A stretch of 64,000 nucleotides of DNA, taken from contig NZ_SCNG01000004.1 in the NCBI RefSeq assembly GCF_005503555.1, positions 186,001 to 250,000 of the forward strand, read 5' to 3'. Of this stretch, positions 7,483-16,487 are shown in pieces. Below the pieces are notes generated by a model. The model searched no databases, was not told the origin of the DNA, and saw only the letters and a program-made list of their open reading frames with translations. This DNA is from Rudaea sp. 3F27F6. GTDB lineage: Bacteria; Pseudomonadota; Gammaproteobacteria; Xanthomonadales; Rhodanobacteraceae. Made by a program: the position numbers and the translations under genes. Numbering within the stretch: position 1 is the stretch's first letter; each line of letters opens with the position of its first letter.

Positions 7483-8838
7483 ATGTCGCAACGTGTGCAG
7501 TTCCCCGCGAATTTTCTTTGGGGCGCGGCAACGAGCGCGTATCAGATAGAAGGCTCGCCGCTCGCCGACGGCGCGGGGCCGAGCATCTGGCAACGCTTCA
7601 CCCGCACGCCGGGCATGATGGCGAACGGGGATACCGGCGACGTCGCCTGCGATCACTACCACCGCTGGAAGGATGACGTCGCGCTGATGAAGCGGCTCGG
7701 GCTGCAGGCCTACCGTTTCAGCATCGCCTGGGCGCGCGTGCTGCCTGACGGGCGTGGCCGGGTCAACGACAAGGGACTGGATTTCTACAGCGGCCTCGTC
7801 GACGAATTGCTGCGCAACGACATCGTGCCGCTGCCGACCCTGTTTCACTGGGATCTGCCCGCCGCGCTCGACGATCGCGGCGGCTGGCTCAATCCCGACA
7901 TCGCCGCCTGGTTCGCCGAGTATGCGCAAGTGATGTACGCGAAGCTCGACGACCGCGTGCAGCAATGGGCGACGCTCAACGAACCCTGGGTGGTCAGCGA
8001 CGGCGGCTATCTGCACGGCGCGCTCGCGCCGGGCCATCGCAGCAAGTGCGAGGCGCCGATCGCGAGCCACAACCTGCTGCGCGCGCACGGTGCGGCGGTA
8101 CAGGCGTACCGCGCGATCGGCAAGCATCGCATCGGCGTCGTGGTCAACATCGAACCGAAGTACGCGGCGACGCAAAACCCGGCAGATCTCGCCGCGGTCA
8201 AGCGCGCCGACGCGTATATGAACCGGCAATACCTCGACCCGCTGCTGCTCGGCACCTATCCCGAGGAACTCGCCGACATCTTCGGCGAAGCGTGGCCGTC
8301 GTGGCCGGCAGAAGACATGGCGCTGATCAAGCAGCCGATCGACTGGCTCGGGGTCAACTACTACACGCGCAACGTCACCCGCTTCGACGCGGACAGCTAT
8401 CCGCTCCAGGCCACGCCGGTGAAGCAGAACGCGACCTACACCGAGACCGGCTGGGAAGTGTATGCGCAGGGACTCACCGACACGCTGACCTGGATCCAGC
8501 AGCGTTACGGAAACCCGCCGGTCTACGTCACCGAAAACGGCGCGGCGTTCTACGATCCGCCGCAGGCCGAGAACGGCGCGATCGACGATCCGTTGCGCGT
8601 GAGCTATTTCAAAAAACATCTCGCGGCGGTCTCCGACGCGATCGCGCAGGGCTGCGATATACGCGGCTACATGGCTTGGTCGCTGCTCGACAATCTCGAA
8701 TGGTCGCTCGGTTTCTCCAAGCGTTTCGGCATCGTGCACGTCGACTTCGCCACGCAGCAGCGCACGATCAAGGCCAGCGGCAAGCTCTATGCGGACGTGA
8801 TCGCGAGCAACGGCGCGGTGTTGAACGAGGCGTCATAG
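7483..8838 (+). CDS. GH1 family beta-glucosidase
   Basis: 451-aa cytoplasmic glycoside hydrolase family 1 enzyme; hydrolyses beta-linked glucosides (cellobiose, sophorose, laminaribiose type) to glucose. The ATG at 7483 gives the standard N-terminus FPANFLWGAATSAYQIEG; no signal peptide. Acid/base E167 lies in TLNEPW, and nucleophile E351 in YVTENG. The C-terminal WSLLDNLEWSLGFSKRFGIVHVD motif is complete. Length is normal for the family. It is convergent with the alpha/beta hydrolase gene (12 bases between stops) and carries a LacI-type operator in its leader, which ties it to the glucan operon on the other strand. Confidence 0.95.
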   Translation: MSQRVQFPANFLWGAATSAYQIEGSPLADGAGPSIWQRFTRTPGMMANGDTGDVACDHYHRWKDDVALMKRLGLQAYRFSIAWARVLPDGRGRVNDKGLDFYSGLVDELLRNDIVPLPTLFHWDLPAALDDRGGWLNPDIAAWFAEYAQVMYAKLDDRVQQWATLNEPWVVSDGGYLHGALAPGHRSKCEAPIASHNLLRAHGAAVQAYRAIGKHRIGVVVNIEPKYAATQNPADLAAVKRADAYMNRQYLDPLLLGTYPEELADIFGEAWPSWPAEDMALIKQPIDWLGVNYYTRNVTRFDADSYPLQATPVKQNATYTETGWEVYAQGLTDTLTWIQQRYGNPPVYVTENGAAFYDPPQAENGAIDDPLRVSYFKKHLAAVSDAIAQGCDIRGYMAWSLLDNLEWSLGFSKRFGIVHVDFATQQRTIKASGKLYADVIASNGAVLNEAS

Positions 8839-8850
8839 ACGCCCGCGGAC

Positions 8851-10050
8851 TCAAGGCAGCTTGCCCGACGCCGGCCGCTTGCCGTTGTCCACCCAATCGA
8901 CGAGCTGATCGAACGCGCGCGCGATTTCCGCCGGCTTGAACACGCAGTGGCCTTCACGGTTGACGTACTGCTGGACGAAATTGTCGCCGTAGCCTGCGCG
9001 CTGCGCGCTCAATGCGTATTCGAAGACACTCGCCGCCGGCACGAGCGGATCGCCGACGTCGTGCACGGCGAGCATCGGCCGCGTGAGTTTGCCGCTCGGC
9101 GTATACCAGCGCGCGAGCCACGCGCTCGCCTTCGGATCGGCGCGATAGCGGCGCACGCCGTCGTTGAGTGCAGCGTCGTCGCCCGAGTTCACGTAGATGA
9201 GATCGGCATTGCCGAGCGGGTTGCCGTGCGCACGCTGCTGGGCGTCGCGGAAATCGCTCAGCGTGTCGGCGATCACGTCGGGCAACGACTTGGCGTCGGC
9301 CGTCCCGTACCAACGCAGCAGTGCAGCCCGCGCCGTGGGTTTGGTTGCGAGCGCGCCCGCGATCTTGTGCGTGACGGTCTTGTCGGCAACGTAGTCGGCC
9401 GGCACCGGAACGAGCGGCGGCAGTACGCCGGGAAAGTAGAAATCGAAAGCCGCGGCAAGCGCGAATTCGCGCTGCATGAGTCTGTCACTCGGCTCGATCG
9501 CGCCGCACAGCGACAGCGCACCGGCGTAAATTTGCGGCTGGGTTTCGATCGTCAGCGCCGTCAGCGTGCCGCCCATGGACATGCCCATCACGAGAAACTG
9601 AGCCGCCTCGCCATGCTGCGCAACGAAGTGCTGGCGCAATTGCTCGGTTTCTTTCGCGGCTTCTTCTATCGCCCAGCCGCCGGCGGAATAGCCTGACTGG
9701 ATCACCGCATACTTGCGCTGCAGCAGCGGCGCGAACATCGGCGACAGCGCCTCATCGGCGCGGAAAATTACGGGCGTTTCCGACGTGCCGTGAAAGAAGA
9801 CGACGACGCGATGATTCCAGTCCGGTGGAACGTCGATGCGATACGAGGCGCCTGCGAGCGTGCCTATTTCGACGGTCTTGGTGTTTTCGCCGTGCGCCAG
9901 TGGAACGAGAAGGATCGCGACAAACACGACAAAAGCTCTGCTCGTCGTTCCAGCGAAAGCTGGAATCCAGCTTTTGTTCTTTTGCAAAAAGCAGGATGAG
10001 AAAAAACTGGATTCCAGCTTTCGCTGGAATGACGACAGGGAAAATCTCAT
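8851..10050 (-). CDS. Alpha/beta hydrolase (esterase/peptidase type) with REP-encoded N-terminus
   Basis: The frame from ATG 10050 gives 399 aa. Catalytic features are GMSMGGTLTA (nucleophile Ser), HDVGDPLVPA (Asp) and NREGHCVFKP (His), so an alpha/beta hydrolase acting on esters or peptides; substrate unknown. Residues 8-36 are simply the translation of a REP-like inverted repeat, followed by a normal signal peptide (VFVAILLVPLAHG). The original start may be the GTG at 9927, giving about 358 aa, but the ATG at 10050 overlaps the permease stop as ATGA, which favours coupled translation from there. Last gene of the glucan ABC operon; could deacylate the imported sugar. Confidence 0.82.
   Translation of the reverse strand: MRFSLSSFQRKLESSFFSSCFLQKNKSWIPAFAGTTSRAFVVFVAILLVPLAHGENTKTVEIGTLAGASYRIDVPPDWNHRVVVFFHGTSETPVIFRADEALSPMFAPLLQRKYAVIQSGYSAGGWAIEEAAKETEQLRQHFVAQHGEAAQFLVMGMSMGGTLTALTIETQPQIYAGALSLCGAIEPSDRLMQREFALAAAFDFYFPGVLPPLVPVPADYVADKTVTHKIAGALATKPTARAALLRWYGTADAKSLPDVIADTLSDFRDAQQRAHGNPLGNADLIYVNSGDDAALNDGVRRYRADPKASAWLARWYTPSGKLTRPMLAVHDVGDPLVPAASVFEYALSAQRAGYGDNFVQQYVNREGHCVFKPAEIARAFDQLVDWVDNGKRPASGKLP
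9943..10036. repeat. REP-like inverted repeat pair inside the hydrolase 5' end
   Basis: Left arm about 9943-9970 (contains TTCCAGCGAAAGCTGGAA) and right arm about 10007-10036 (contains TTCCAGCTTTCGCTGGAA) are near-perfect reverse complements separated by 36 bases. The arms are themselves palindromic and share the GGAATGACG end with the repeat at 5719-5748. They are translated as FQRKLESS and SWIPAFAGTT. Confidence 0.85.
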
Positions 10051-10886
10051 CCTTTCACGCTCCCGAGCAACAAACCTTGCAGATATTGGCGCTGCAGCAC
10101 GAGGAACAGCAGCAGCACCGGCAATACCGTCACGACCGAACCGGCCATCATGAATTCATAGTCCTGCACGTGCTCGCGCGACACGGCGAGGCTGGCGAGA
10201 CCGACCGGCGCCGTCTGCCGGGCTTGGTCGCTCAGCACGATCAAAGGCCACATGAAATCGTTCCAGCTCGCGAGAAACGTCAGCACGGCAAGCGTAGCGA
10301 TCATCGGCTTGAGCAGCGGCAGCACGATAGAGAGAAAAATTGTCCATTCGCCGGCGCCGTCGATGCGTGCCGCCTCGATCAAATCGTCGGGAATCGAACG
10401 TGCGTACTGGCGCACGAGGTAGATGCCGAGCGCAGTCGCGAGCGCCGGCGCGATCACGCCGCCGTAGCTATTGACCAAGTGCAGCCACTTCATCAGCAGG
10501 AACAGCGGAATCATCGCGATCTGCAGCGGGATCAGCAGCGCGGCGAGCACGAGTTGGAACAGACGGTCGCGGCCGGCAAAACGCAGTTTCGCGAAGGCGT
10601 AGCCCGCGCTCAAATTGAAGGCGAGCGAAAGCACGGTGACCGTGCCCGCGATCAGCAAACTATTGAGCAGGTAGCCGCCCATGCCGCCGCGCTCGAACAG
10701 ATCGCGGTAGTTGGCCAGCGTGGCCTTGGCCGGCAGCAGCGGCGGTGGATAGTGGCTCGCCTCGCCGGGCTGCATGAAGGACACCGACAGCATCCACAGC
10801 AGCGGCAGCAGGGTCAGCACGGCGCCGCCGATCAACAGCCCGTTGACGATCCATATCGCCGCGCGCGAATTCGTGCCGGCGCTCAT
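10047..10886 (-). CDS. ABC sugar transporter permease (MalG-like)
   Basis: 279-aa inner-membrane permease of the CUT1 carbohydrate ABC family with six hydrophobic segments. The EAA loop motif is EAARIDGAGEWTIFLSIVLP, where the permease contacts the ATPase. The start at 10886 overlaps the stop of the upstream permease (ATGA). Together with its partner permease and the lipoprotein at 11928-13214 it makes an importer for a glucan-derived oligosaccharide. No ATP-binding subunit is encoded nearby. Confidence 0.93.
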   Translation of the reverse strand: MSAGTNSRAAIWIVNGLLIGGAVLTLLPLLWMLSVSFMQPGEASHYPPPLLPAKATLANYRDLFERGGMGGYLLNSLLIAGTVTVLSLAFNLSAGYAFAKLRFAGRDRLFQLVLAALLIPLQIAMIPLFLLMKWLHLVNSYGGVIAPALATALGIYLVRQYARSIPDDLIEAARIDGAGEWTIFLSIVLPLLKPMIATLAVLTFLASWNDFMWPLIVLSDQARQTAPVGLASLAVSREHVQDYEFMMAGSVVTVLPVLLLFLVLQRQYLQGLLLGSVKG

Positions 10887-11764
10887 GCGGTCTCGCCCCT
10901 GGCGCGCGCGAGGCGCAGCAGCAGGCGCGTGATCGCGAAGATCAGCGCGAACAGAATGAAGGCGATCGCGCTGGCGCGGCCGAGGTTCCACCATTTGAAG
11001 CCCTCCTCGTACATGAGGTAGAGCACGCTGACCGTGGACTGCAGCGGGTCGCCACGCGTCATCACGTACGGTTCGGCGAACAACTGGAAATAGCCCGCCA
11101 TCGTGATGATCGCGACGAGCAGCAACACCGGACGCAGGCCGGGAAGAGTGATATGCCAGAACTGGCGCCGGCGCGAGGCGCCATCGATGCACGCGGCCTC
11201 GTACAAGTCCTGCGGAATCGCCTGCAAGCCGGCGAGCAGGATGATCATGTTGTAGCCGAAATTTTTCCATACCGCGAACAGCGCGAGCGCGGGCATCGCC
11301 CAATGCGGATCGCCGAGCCAGTCGATCGGGCCGATGCCGAGGAAACTCAGGCCATAGTTGATCAGGCCGTAGCGTGTATGGAACAGATAGCGCCAGATCA
11401 CCGCGACCGCAACGACCGTGGTCACCACGGGCGCGAACAACGCGGTGCGGTGGAAGCCCTTGAACCGCGCGAGCGGCGAATTGAGCAGCAGCGCCGCGCC
11501 GAGCGAGGCCGCGAGCGACAGCGGCAGCGAGAGCACGACGAACCAGACCGTATTGCCGAGCGCTTTCCAGAACAGCGGCGTGTTGAAGATATCGAGATAG
11601 TTGCCAAAGCCGACGAAGCGCATGTTGTCGAGATTCGCAAGCGCGTAGAGGTCGAAGTCCGTCAGACTCAACAGCAACGCAGCGCACACGGGCAGCACGA
11701 GGAATACGCCGAGCACGAACAGCGCGGGCGCGACGAAAGTCCAGGCGCTGCGCTGCGAGTTCAT
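10883..11764 (-). CDS. ABC sugar transporter permease (MalF-like)
   Basis: 293-aa CUT1-family permease with the N-terminal TM1-periplasmic loop pattern typical of MalF/UgpA-type subunits (FVAPALFVLGVFLVLPVCAA, then FVGFGNYLDIFNTPLFWKAL). EAA motif EAACIDGASRRRQFWHITLP. Heterodimer partner of the downstream permease, with which it shares a 4-base ATGA overlap. A gap of 163 bases, containing a dispersed repeat, separates it from the binding-protein gene. Confidence 0.93.
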   Translation of the reverse strand: MNSQRSAWTFVAPALFVLGVFLVLPVCAALLLSLTDFDLYALANLDNMRFVGFGNYLDIFNTPLFWKALGNTVWFVVLSLPLSLAASLGAALLLNSPLARFKGFHRTALFAPVVTTVVAVAVIWRYLFHTRYGLINYGLSFLGIGPIDWLGDPHWAMPALALFAVWKNFGYNMIILLAGLQAIPQDLYEAACIDGASRRRQFWHITLPGLRPVLLLVAIITMAGYFQLFAEPYVMTRGDPLQSTVSVLYLMYEEGFKWWNLGRASAIAFILFALIFAITRLLLRLARARGETA

Positions 11765-11771
11765 AGCTTTA

Positions 11772-11823
11772 TCTTCCCTTCTCCCATCGGGAGAAGGTGC
11801 CCCGAAGGGGCGGATGAGGGAAG
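11772..11823. repeat. Dispersed repeat between binding-protein and permease genes
   Basis: The sequence has two nested hairpins, TTCTCCCATCGGGAGAA and GCCCCGAAGGGGC, ending in GGATGAGGGAAG. This CCCTCTCCC/GGGTGAGGG-type unit is widely dispersed in proteobacterial genomes. A degenerate second copy (CCCTCATTCGGCGCTG) follows near 11875. It may attenuate permease expression relative to the binding protein. Confidence 0.55.
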
Positions 11824-11927
11824 AGCCTTACATAACCGAATTGAATTGAAGAAGTCCAACTCCCTCCCCTCATTCGGCGCTGTGGACATCGCAAGTTTGC
11901 TCAGCGAGAGAAGGTAGGCACGCACAC

Positions 11928-13214
11928 TCATGGCTTCGCCCCCTTCGCCAACAGCGACCGTCTCTTAGCAAGAATCACGTCGTCGATTTTCGCATCGAGC
12001 GCGCGCAACGCGCTGTCCGCGCTTTCACCGCCACGCACGACGCGCTCGGCGGCAAGCTGCATCTCGTTGGCGATGCGTTCCCACTCGGGCACCTTCGGCG
12101 TCGGCTTAACCCGTTCGAGCTGGTCGCGGAATGCGTGCGTATATTCGTCGGTTTCCAGCTCCTCGAAATCCCAGGCGCTACGCCGCGCGGGCAGGTCGCC
12201 GGTCAGCGAGTAGAAGCGCTGCTGCTGCTCCACTTCGGAAAGAAACTCGACCAGTTCCCAGGCGAGCTGTTTATGTTTCGACGCGCGGAAGATCGCGAAG
12301 CTCGATCCGCCGGCTGCGCCGCCGCCCGGTCCGTCCGCGCCGGGCAGCGGCGCCGTGCCCCAATGGCCCTGCACGTCGGTCGGCAGGCGCCGCTTGAATT
12401 CGCCGATGTTCCACGGGCCGGTGATGTAGAAGGCGAAGTAGCCTTTGCCGAATTCGTCCCAGACGTTGGCGATCTGCGTGTTGCTCATCGGCGGCGCCCA
12501 GTTCTCGCGGAACGCCTCGACATAGAAGTCGAGTGCGCGGCGGAATCCCGCGCTTTCGAAGTTGCCGCGCGTGCCGTCGTCGACCAGCAGCGGATCGGGC
12601 TGTTGGATGGCGAGATTGAGCAACGGCTCGAATTCGTTGAGCGGCAGGAAGATCGCGTACTTGTCCGCGCCCTGGCTGCGCTTGATCGCGGCCATCGCGC
12701 GGCGCCATTCATCCCAGTCGCGCGGCGGATCTTCAAAACCCGCCGCAGCGAGCAGATCTTTGCGATAGAAGAGCAGACGCGTATCGACGTACCACGACAC
12801 GCCGTAGAGGCCGCCGTCGACGACGTTCGTGTCCCAGATGCCGGCGAAATAATCGTCGCGGCGCACGACGTTCGATTTGTCCACATAGGTCTGCAACGGC
12901 TCCAACGCGCCGAGCGCGGCGAACTCGGGAATCCAGGTGTTGCCAAGCTGACACAGGTCCGGCAAGGCATCGCCGGCGAACGCGGTCAACAGCTTTTCGT
13001 GCGCGGCCGTGAGCGGCATGTTCTGCACGACCAAGTGTACGCCGGGATGCGCACGCTCGAACTCGACGAGCAGTTCGCCGACGACCTCCCCCTCGCGGCC
13101 GAACGTCCAGAACTTGAGCGTCGTTTCCTGCTTCGCGGGCGCGCATGCGCAGAGGGCGGCCAACGCCGCCCACGTCGCGATTCGCGCAAACCTCCCCGCC
13201 CCGCTTTTTGCCAC
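11928..13214 (-). CDS. Extracellular sugar-binding lipoprotein of ABC transporter
   Basis: 428-aa family 1 solute-binding protein. N-terminus ARIATWAALAALCACAPAKQ is a lipoprotein signal with cysteine at the LCAC box, so it is membrane-anchored in the periplasm. SBP-1 features: TLKFWTFGREGEVVGELL, PDLCQLGNTWIPEFAALG, YGVSWYVDTRLLFYRKDLL, GKGYFAFYITGPWNIGEF and GGSSFAIFRASKHKQLAWEL. It captures the oligosaccharide delivered by the TonB receptor. It lies 45 bases after the GH144 gene and is probably co-transcribed with it and the permeases. Confidence 0.92.
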   Translation of the reverse strand: MAKSGAGRFARIATWAALAALCACAPAKQETTLKFWTFGREGEVVGELLVEFERAHPGVHLVVQNMPLTAAHEKLLTAFAGDALPDLCQLGNTWIPEFAALGALEPLQTYVDKSNVVRRDDYFAGIWDTNVVDGGLYGVSWYVDTRLLFYRKDLLAAAGFEDPPRDWDEWRRAMAAIKRSQGADKYAIFLPLNEFEPLLNLAIQQPDPLLVDDGTRGNFESAGFRRALDFYVEAFRENWAPPMSNTQIANVWDEFGKGYFAFYITGPWNIGEFKRRLPTDVQGHWGTAPLPGADGPGGGAAGGSSFAIFRASKHKQLAWELVEFLSEVEQQQRFYSLTGDLPARRSAWDFEELETDEYTHAFRDQLERVKPTPKVPEWERIANEMQLAAERVVRGGESADSALRALDAKIDDVILAKRRSLLAKGAKP

Positions 13215-13259
13215 GACACCTCCCCAATCAACGGTTGCCGCGGATGCCGCCGCGCCCGT

Positions 13260-14759
13260 TTACTTTTTCGCCGTCTCGTCGAGCCAGCCGCCGGTGAAGC
13301 CGGCGCGCTTCAGGCCTTCGCGAATATACGGATTCTTGCGCATCGTTTTCCAGATGAAGTCGCTGCGGTAGTTCTCGATCATCGTGACGATCGGGCCCTG
13401 GTCGATGCCGATATAAAGCGTATCGAACCAGCCCTTGCCCGGCACGACGCGGCCGGTGCGCAGCGGTCGGTCGGTGAAGGTGAAACTCGGATTGAATCCA
13501 TCGACGAAACCGTACTTGGTGTACAGGTCGTCGCCGTAGCGCTTCTGCATTTCCTCGATCGCGGGGATGACGATTTCCGGCGCGAACGCGATCGAGCCGA
13601 TCGCCGCGGTCGGCGCGATCGTGCCGTCGTCGACCGAATAGCCGAGACCGGCGCCGCGCGCGATGTAGCCGTAGAACGGCTTCGGATCGTTCGCGTAGCG
13701 GTCGGGCTCGCCTTTGCGGCTGGCGCCGCGCGGGCCGTTGCCCGCGGTGAGGCCCCAGACGTTTGCGCCATAGTCTTTCCACTGCATCGGGTTATGGATG
13801 GCATATTCGCGCTGTGACAATGCGGCGCGCTTGCCGTTCTCGAAATAATCGATGCCCTTGTCACGCATGTAGTCGTCCTTGAGGCCGCGGAAATCGATCC
13901 AGGTGTGCGTGTACTGATGCCAGAACGCGGGACCGGCGCCGAGATGAGTCTGTCCTTGGAATTCGCCCCAGGTCTTGCCGTAGGTCTGCGTCCAGCGCGT
14001 CCAGGATTCCGGGCCTAGTGCGTGCGTCGGCGAGCCGAGCGCGAGGATGTACAAACCGAACGCTTCGCTGTAGCCGCGGTAGTAGTTGTAGTCGAACCCG
14101 TTTTCGGGCGTCCAGCCGCCCTGCACGAGCGGATTGCCGTCACTGAACCAGCGCCAGTCGACGCGGCGGAAAAGCTCGTCGGCCAGGCGGCGGATTTCTT
14201 CTTCGTCCTTGGTGTTGCGATCGTAGTAGGACTGCGCGAAGAGCACACCGTACATGAGCCAAGCGGTATCGACGGAAGACAGCTCGACCCAACGCGATGA
14301 ATTGAAGCGCTTGCCCGTCTCCATGTCGAGGAAGTGGTAGAAGAAGCCGTGATAGCCCGCCGCATCCGCCGCATCGCTCTGCGGCGCGTCGTGGAAGAAG
14401 CGCAACGCTGCCAAGGTGCGCTTGACCGCCTCGCCACGCTTCATCCAGCCGCGCTCGACGCCGATCCCGTACGCGGTCAGACCGAAACCGACCGAAGCGA
14501 TCGAGGCGAAGTAGTCGTTGCCCGGCACCTGCGGCCAGTGATCCGGCATGAGCCCGTTCTTCGTATTCGCGCCGTCGACGAAGTATTCGAACGTGCGCTT
14601 CTCCACATCGTCGAGCATCGCCTGCTGCGCCTTCGGCAGCGCGGCGAATCCGCTCGGCGGTGCCTTGGCGAGCGCGGCATCCTGCCAGCCCGCGGCAAGC
14701 ACTAGCAAGGCGATGAAAACGTTTACATTCAACATTCGAACGTAGTTGCTGAAGCTCAT
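13260..14759 (-). CDS. GH144-like secreted glucanase (putative glucoamylase family)
   Basis: 499-aa protein of the 'putative glucoamylase' Pfam group, whose characterised members are GH144 endo-beta-1,2-glucanases. Signal peptide is at residues 9-31 (MLNVNVFIALLVLAAGW...ALA). Family landmarks: DDVEKRTFEYFVDGANTKNG, SIASVGFGLTAYGIGVERGW, GFFYHFLDMETGKR, SSVDTAWLMYGVLFAQSYY, GRVVPGKGWFDTLYIGIDQGP. Periplasmic action on glucan is inferred. The ATG at 14759 has GAGG five bases upstream and is preferred over the one at 14735. A LacI-type operator (14714-14727) lies inside codons 11-16. Exact linkage specificity cannot be read from sequence. Confidence 0.85.
   Translation of the reverse strand: MSFSNYVRMLNVNVFIALLVLAAGWQDAALAKAPPSGFAALPKAQQAMLDDVEKRTFEYFVDGANTKNGLMPDHWPQVPGNDYFASIASVGFGLTAYGIGVERGWMKRGEAVKRTLAALRFFHDAPQSDAADAAGYHGFFYHFLDMETGKRFNSSRWVELSSVDTAWLMYGVLFAQSYYDRNTKDEEEIRRLADELFRRVDWRWFSDGNPLVQGGWTPENGFDYNYYRGYSEAFGLYILALGSPTHALGPESWTRWTQTYGKTWGEFQGQTHLGAGPAFWHQYTHTWIDFRGLKDDYMRDKGIDYFENGKRAALSQREYAIHNPMQWKDYGANVWGLTAGNGPRGASRKGEPDRYANDPKPFYGYIARGAGLGYSVDDGTIAPTAAIGSIAFAPEIVIPAIEEMQKRYGDDLYTKYGFVDGFNPSFTFTDRPLRTGRVVPGKGWFDTLYIGIDQGPIVTMIENYRSDFIWKTMRKNPYIREGLKRAGFTGGWLDETAKK
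14714..14727. promoter_or_regulatory. LacI-type operator within the glucanase 5' coding region
   Basis: TGAAAACGTTTACA, matching the reverse-palindromic sites at 23133 and 23164. It sits 33-46 bases inside the glucanase ORF, so it would act as a downstream roadblock, or the transcription start lies close to the start codon. Confidence 0.6.
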
Positions 14760-14914
14760 GCAGTCCTCAATCTCATTGGGCAGGTGGTTTTGGCGCGCGG
14801 CAACGGAAGCGGGCCGATTCGGCGATTCGACAGTACGCGCGGCGATTCGTTCCCTTATTCACGAAGATGCCCGCACTGCTCAGGTGAGTCAACTCTCACG
14901 CTCCTCGGCGACGA

Positions 14915-15862
14915 TCAATGACTGCAATACGTCTGCATCACGAGAACCGCCTTTTCGTTCGCGGCACTCAGTTGCTGCGGCGTCAGTTGCTTGCCTTGAT
15001 CGGCGAGAAACGCATCGAACTCGGAAAGTGCATCGGGATCTCCGCCCTGGGAAGATATCTTCTTTCTCAAATACTGCTGAAGGCTAAGCCGATACGCGTA
15101 TGACTGTACCGCATCGGGCACGGCCCACTGCAGCTCGTTCAAAGCGCTGCAGTCCCCTTGCGCGAGGAGGTCGGAGGCAAACTGCGCGACAAGATCGCGG
15201 CGCCTTAGTGCTTCGTCCAAGTCCGCCGGTTGCAAGCCTTGTGTGCGGTATTCGTCGTAAGCCCAATGGGTGTAGTCGCGCTTGGCCTGTGCATCGCCTG
15301 CGAGGGCAGCGCGTTCGAGCCATTGCGGCCAAGAATCGATCTGCCCGCGCTCGAGTTTTGCACAGGACTCGTCGAGGGCTTTTCTGTTTTGCATGGCTTT
15401 CGCGACATTCTTGATCTGATCATCGGAAGAAGGGCGGCCTCCCCGGTTTTTCATTGCTGCTTCAACTTGCAATTGCACATCGATTTGTGCGGTCTCGTAG
15501 TCGGCGTCGCTGCGCTTGTCGCGGCGAGCGCATGCAGCCAGCGCCTGGCCCATCTCACGCATGGCATCCGGCACTCCGCGTGACGCGTCTTCCCGCCTGG
15601 CATCGACGACATGGTCAGGCAACGAATCACCCGGCGACAAGAAAGATCGCAGCTGATTCGAATCGATCGCGCTTTGTGCGCGCTCGTGCGGAACGACAAT
15701 CGCCGCATCGAATTGTTTTGAGTTATCCACGTTCCTCGCGAGACCACTGACCGTATTTCCCGATGACCCGGACCCGCGGTGGTGAATGATCTCAACGCCA
15801 ATCAAAATTCCTCCGGCCACCACGACGGCGCCAAGGATGGATTTCCAGAATATCGATCTCAT
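14915..15862 (-). CDS. Membrane-anchored hypothetical protein
   Basis: 315 aa. An N-terminal anchor (WKSILGAVVVAGGILIGVEI) precedes a hydrophilic, mostly helical periplasmic domain with several cysteines (ALAACARR, LDESCAKLE, QGDCSALNE, MQTYCSH). The stretch WLERAALAGDAQAKRDYTHW resembles a single Sel1-type helix pair, but no full repeat array is seen. Function not recognised. It lies between the glucanase and the halogenase on the same strand, 155 and about 70-bases-plus away from its neighbours. Codon use is ordinary for the window. Confidence 0.7.
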   Translation of the reverse strand: MRSIFWKSILGAVVVAGGILIGVEIIHHRGSGSSGNTVSGLARNVDNSKQFDAAIVVPHERAQSAIDSNQLRSFLSPGDSLPDHVVDARREDASRGVPDAMREMGQALAACARRDKRSDADYETAQIDVQLQVEAAMKNRGGRPSSDDQIKNVAKAMQNRKALDESCAKLERGQIDSWPQWLERAALAGDAQAKRDYTHWAYDEYRTQGLQPADLDEALRRRDLVAQFASDLLAQGDCSALNELQWAVPDAVQSYAYRLSLQQYLRKKISSQGGDPDALSEFDAFLADQGKQLTPQQLSAANEKAVLVMQTYCSH

Positions 15863-15929
15863 AAAGCGCGAACGAATCGGCCGGGCTGCGGATGAGCTGC
15901 ACCAATGCAGCCCACCCGCAGTTGTCCAG

Positions 15930-16262
15930 CTACGGCCCTACGGTGAGGTTGTAAGCCTGAGTATTCCAATAAGAATCACCGCCAAATCCATACGGCGTCG
16001 TCGTAACGGGATAGGTGCCAGCCGGCAGGTTCACCGGTCCGGTACATGTCCAGTGCGGCGTGAGGAAGGCACCGGGCGTGGTGCAGACGAACTGTCCGCC
16101 CACGTAGACGCTGTAGTAAGACGCGCCCGGAGCAGTCCGTCCCGCCCAGATATCGAACTGGACGGCCGTTTTCGGCCCCGTGGCGACAATGTTTGCAGCG
16201 TGACCCATGCCTGTTCCGACAAGAAGCAAAGCCAACGCAGCGGCAATCTGTTTCGCTTTCAT
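15930..16262 (-). CDS. Small secreted protein, unknown function
   Basis: 110 aa. The ATG at 16262 is chosen because GGAGGTTATGAG gives a strong ribosome site and the product starts with a signal peptide (MKAKQIAAALALLLVGTGMG, cleavage near HAA-N). The mature part is beta-rich with two cysteines in VCTTPGAFLTPHWTCTGP, followed by LPAGTYPVTTTPYG. This C-x-TP ... C-T ... P-x-GTY pattern recurs in the secreted protein at 18182-18652 on the other side of the halogenase gene, hinting at a shared fold. The longer frame upstream to 16475 has no signal and is rejected. Confidence 0.7.
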   Translation of the reverse strand: MKAKQIAAALALLLVGTGMGHAANIVATGPKTAVQFDIWAGRTAPGASYYSVYVGGQFVCTTPGAFLTPHWTCTGPVNLPAGTYPVTTTPYGFGGDSYWNTQAYNLTVGP

Positions 16263-16487
16263 CTCATAACCTCCGTCGTTCTGAAACACCGCGGCAACCC
16301 TTCCCAAGATTGCAGCCGGCAAGTGAGGCTCATCGTGAAGCAGCCCCGCGAATGGCATCTCGACGCCCAGCGCCTCAATGCGAGCAGCCCGTCCGGGCTG
16401 CAAACTCAATTCTGAAAATGATCCGACTAGAAACTCTCGCCTGCGTCGAATGGATGCGCAGATGTCGCACGCCACTGCAATACCAGA

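Noticed and set aside
6982-8739. Open frame of 585 codons antisense to the beta-glucosidase gene
   Set aside because: Its amino-acid make-up is that of a reverse-strand shadow, and the plus-strand GH1 gene explains the region.
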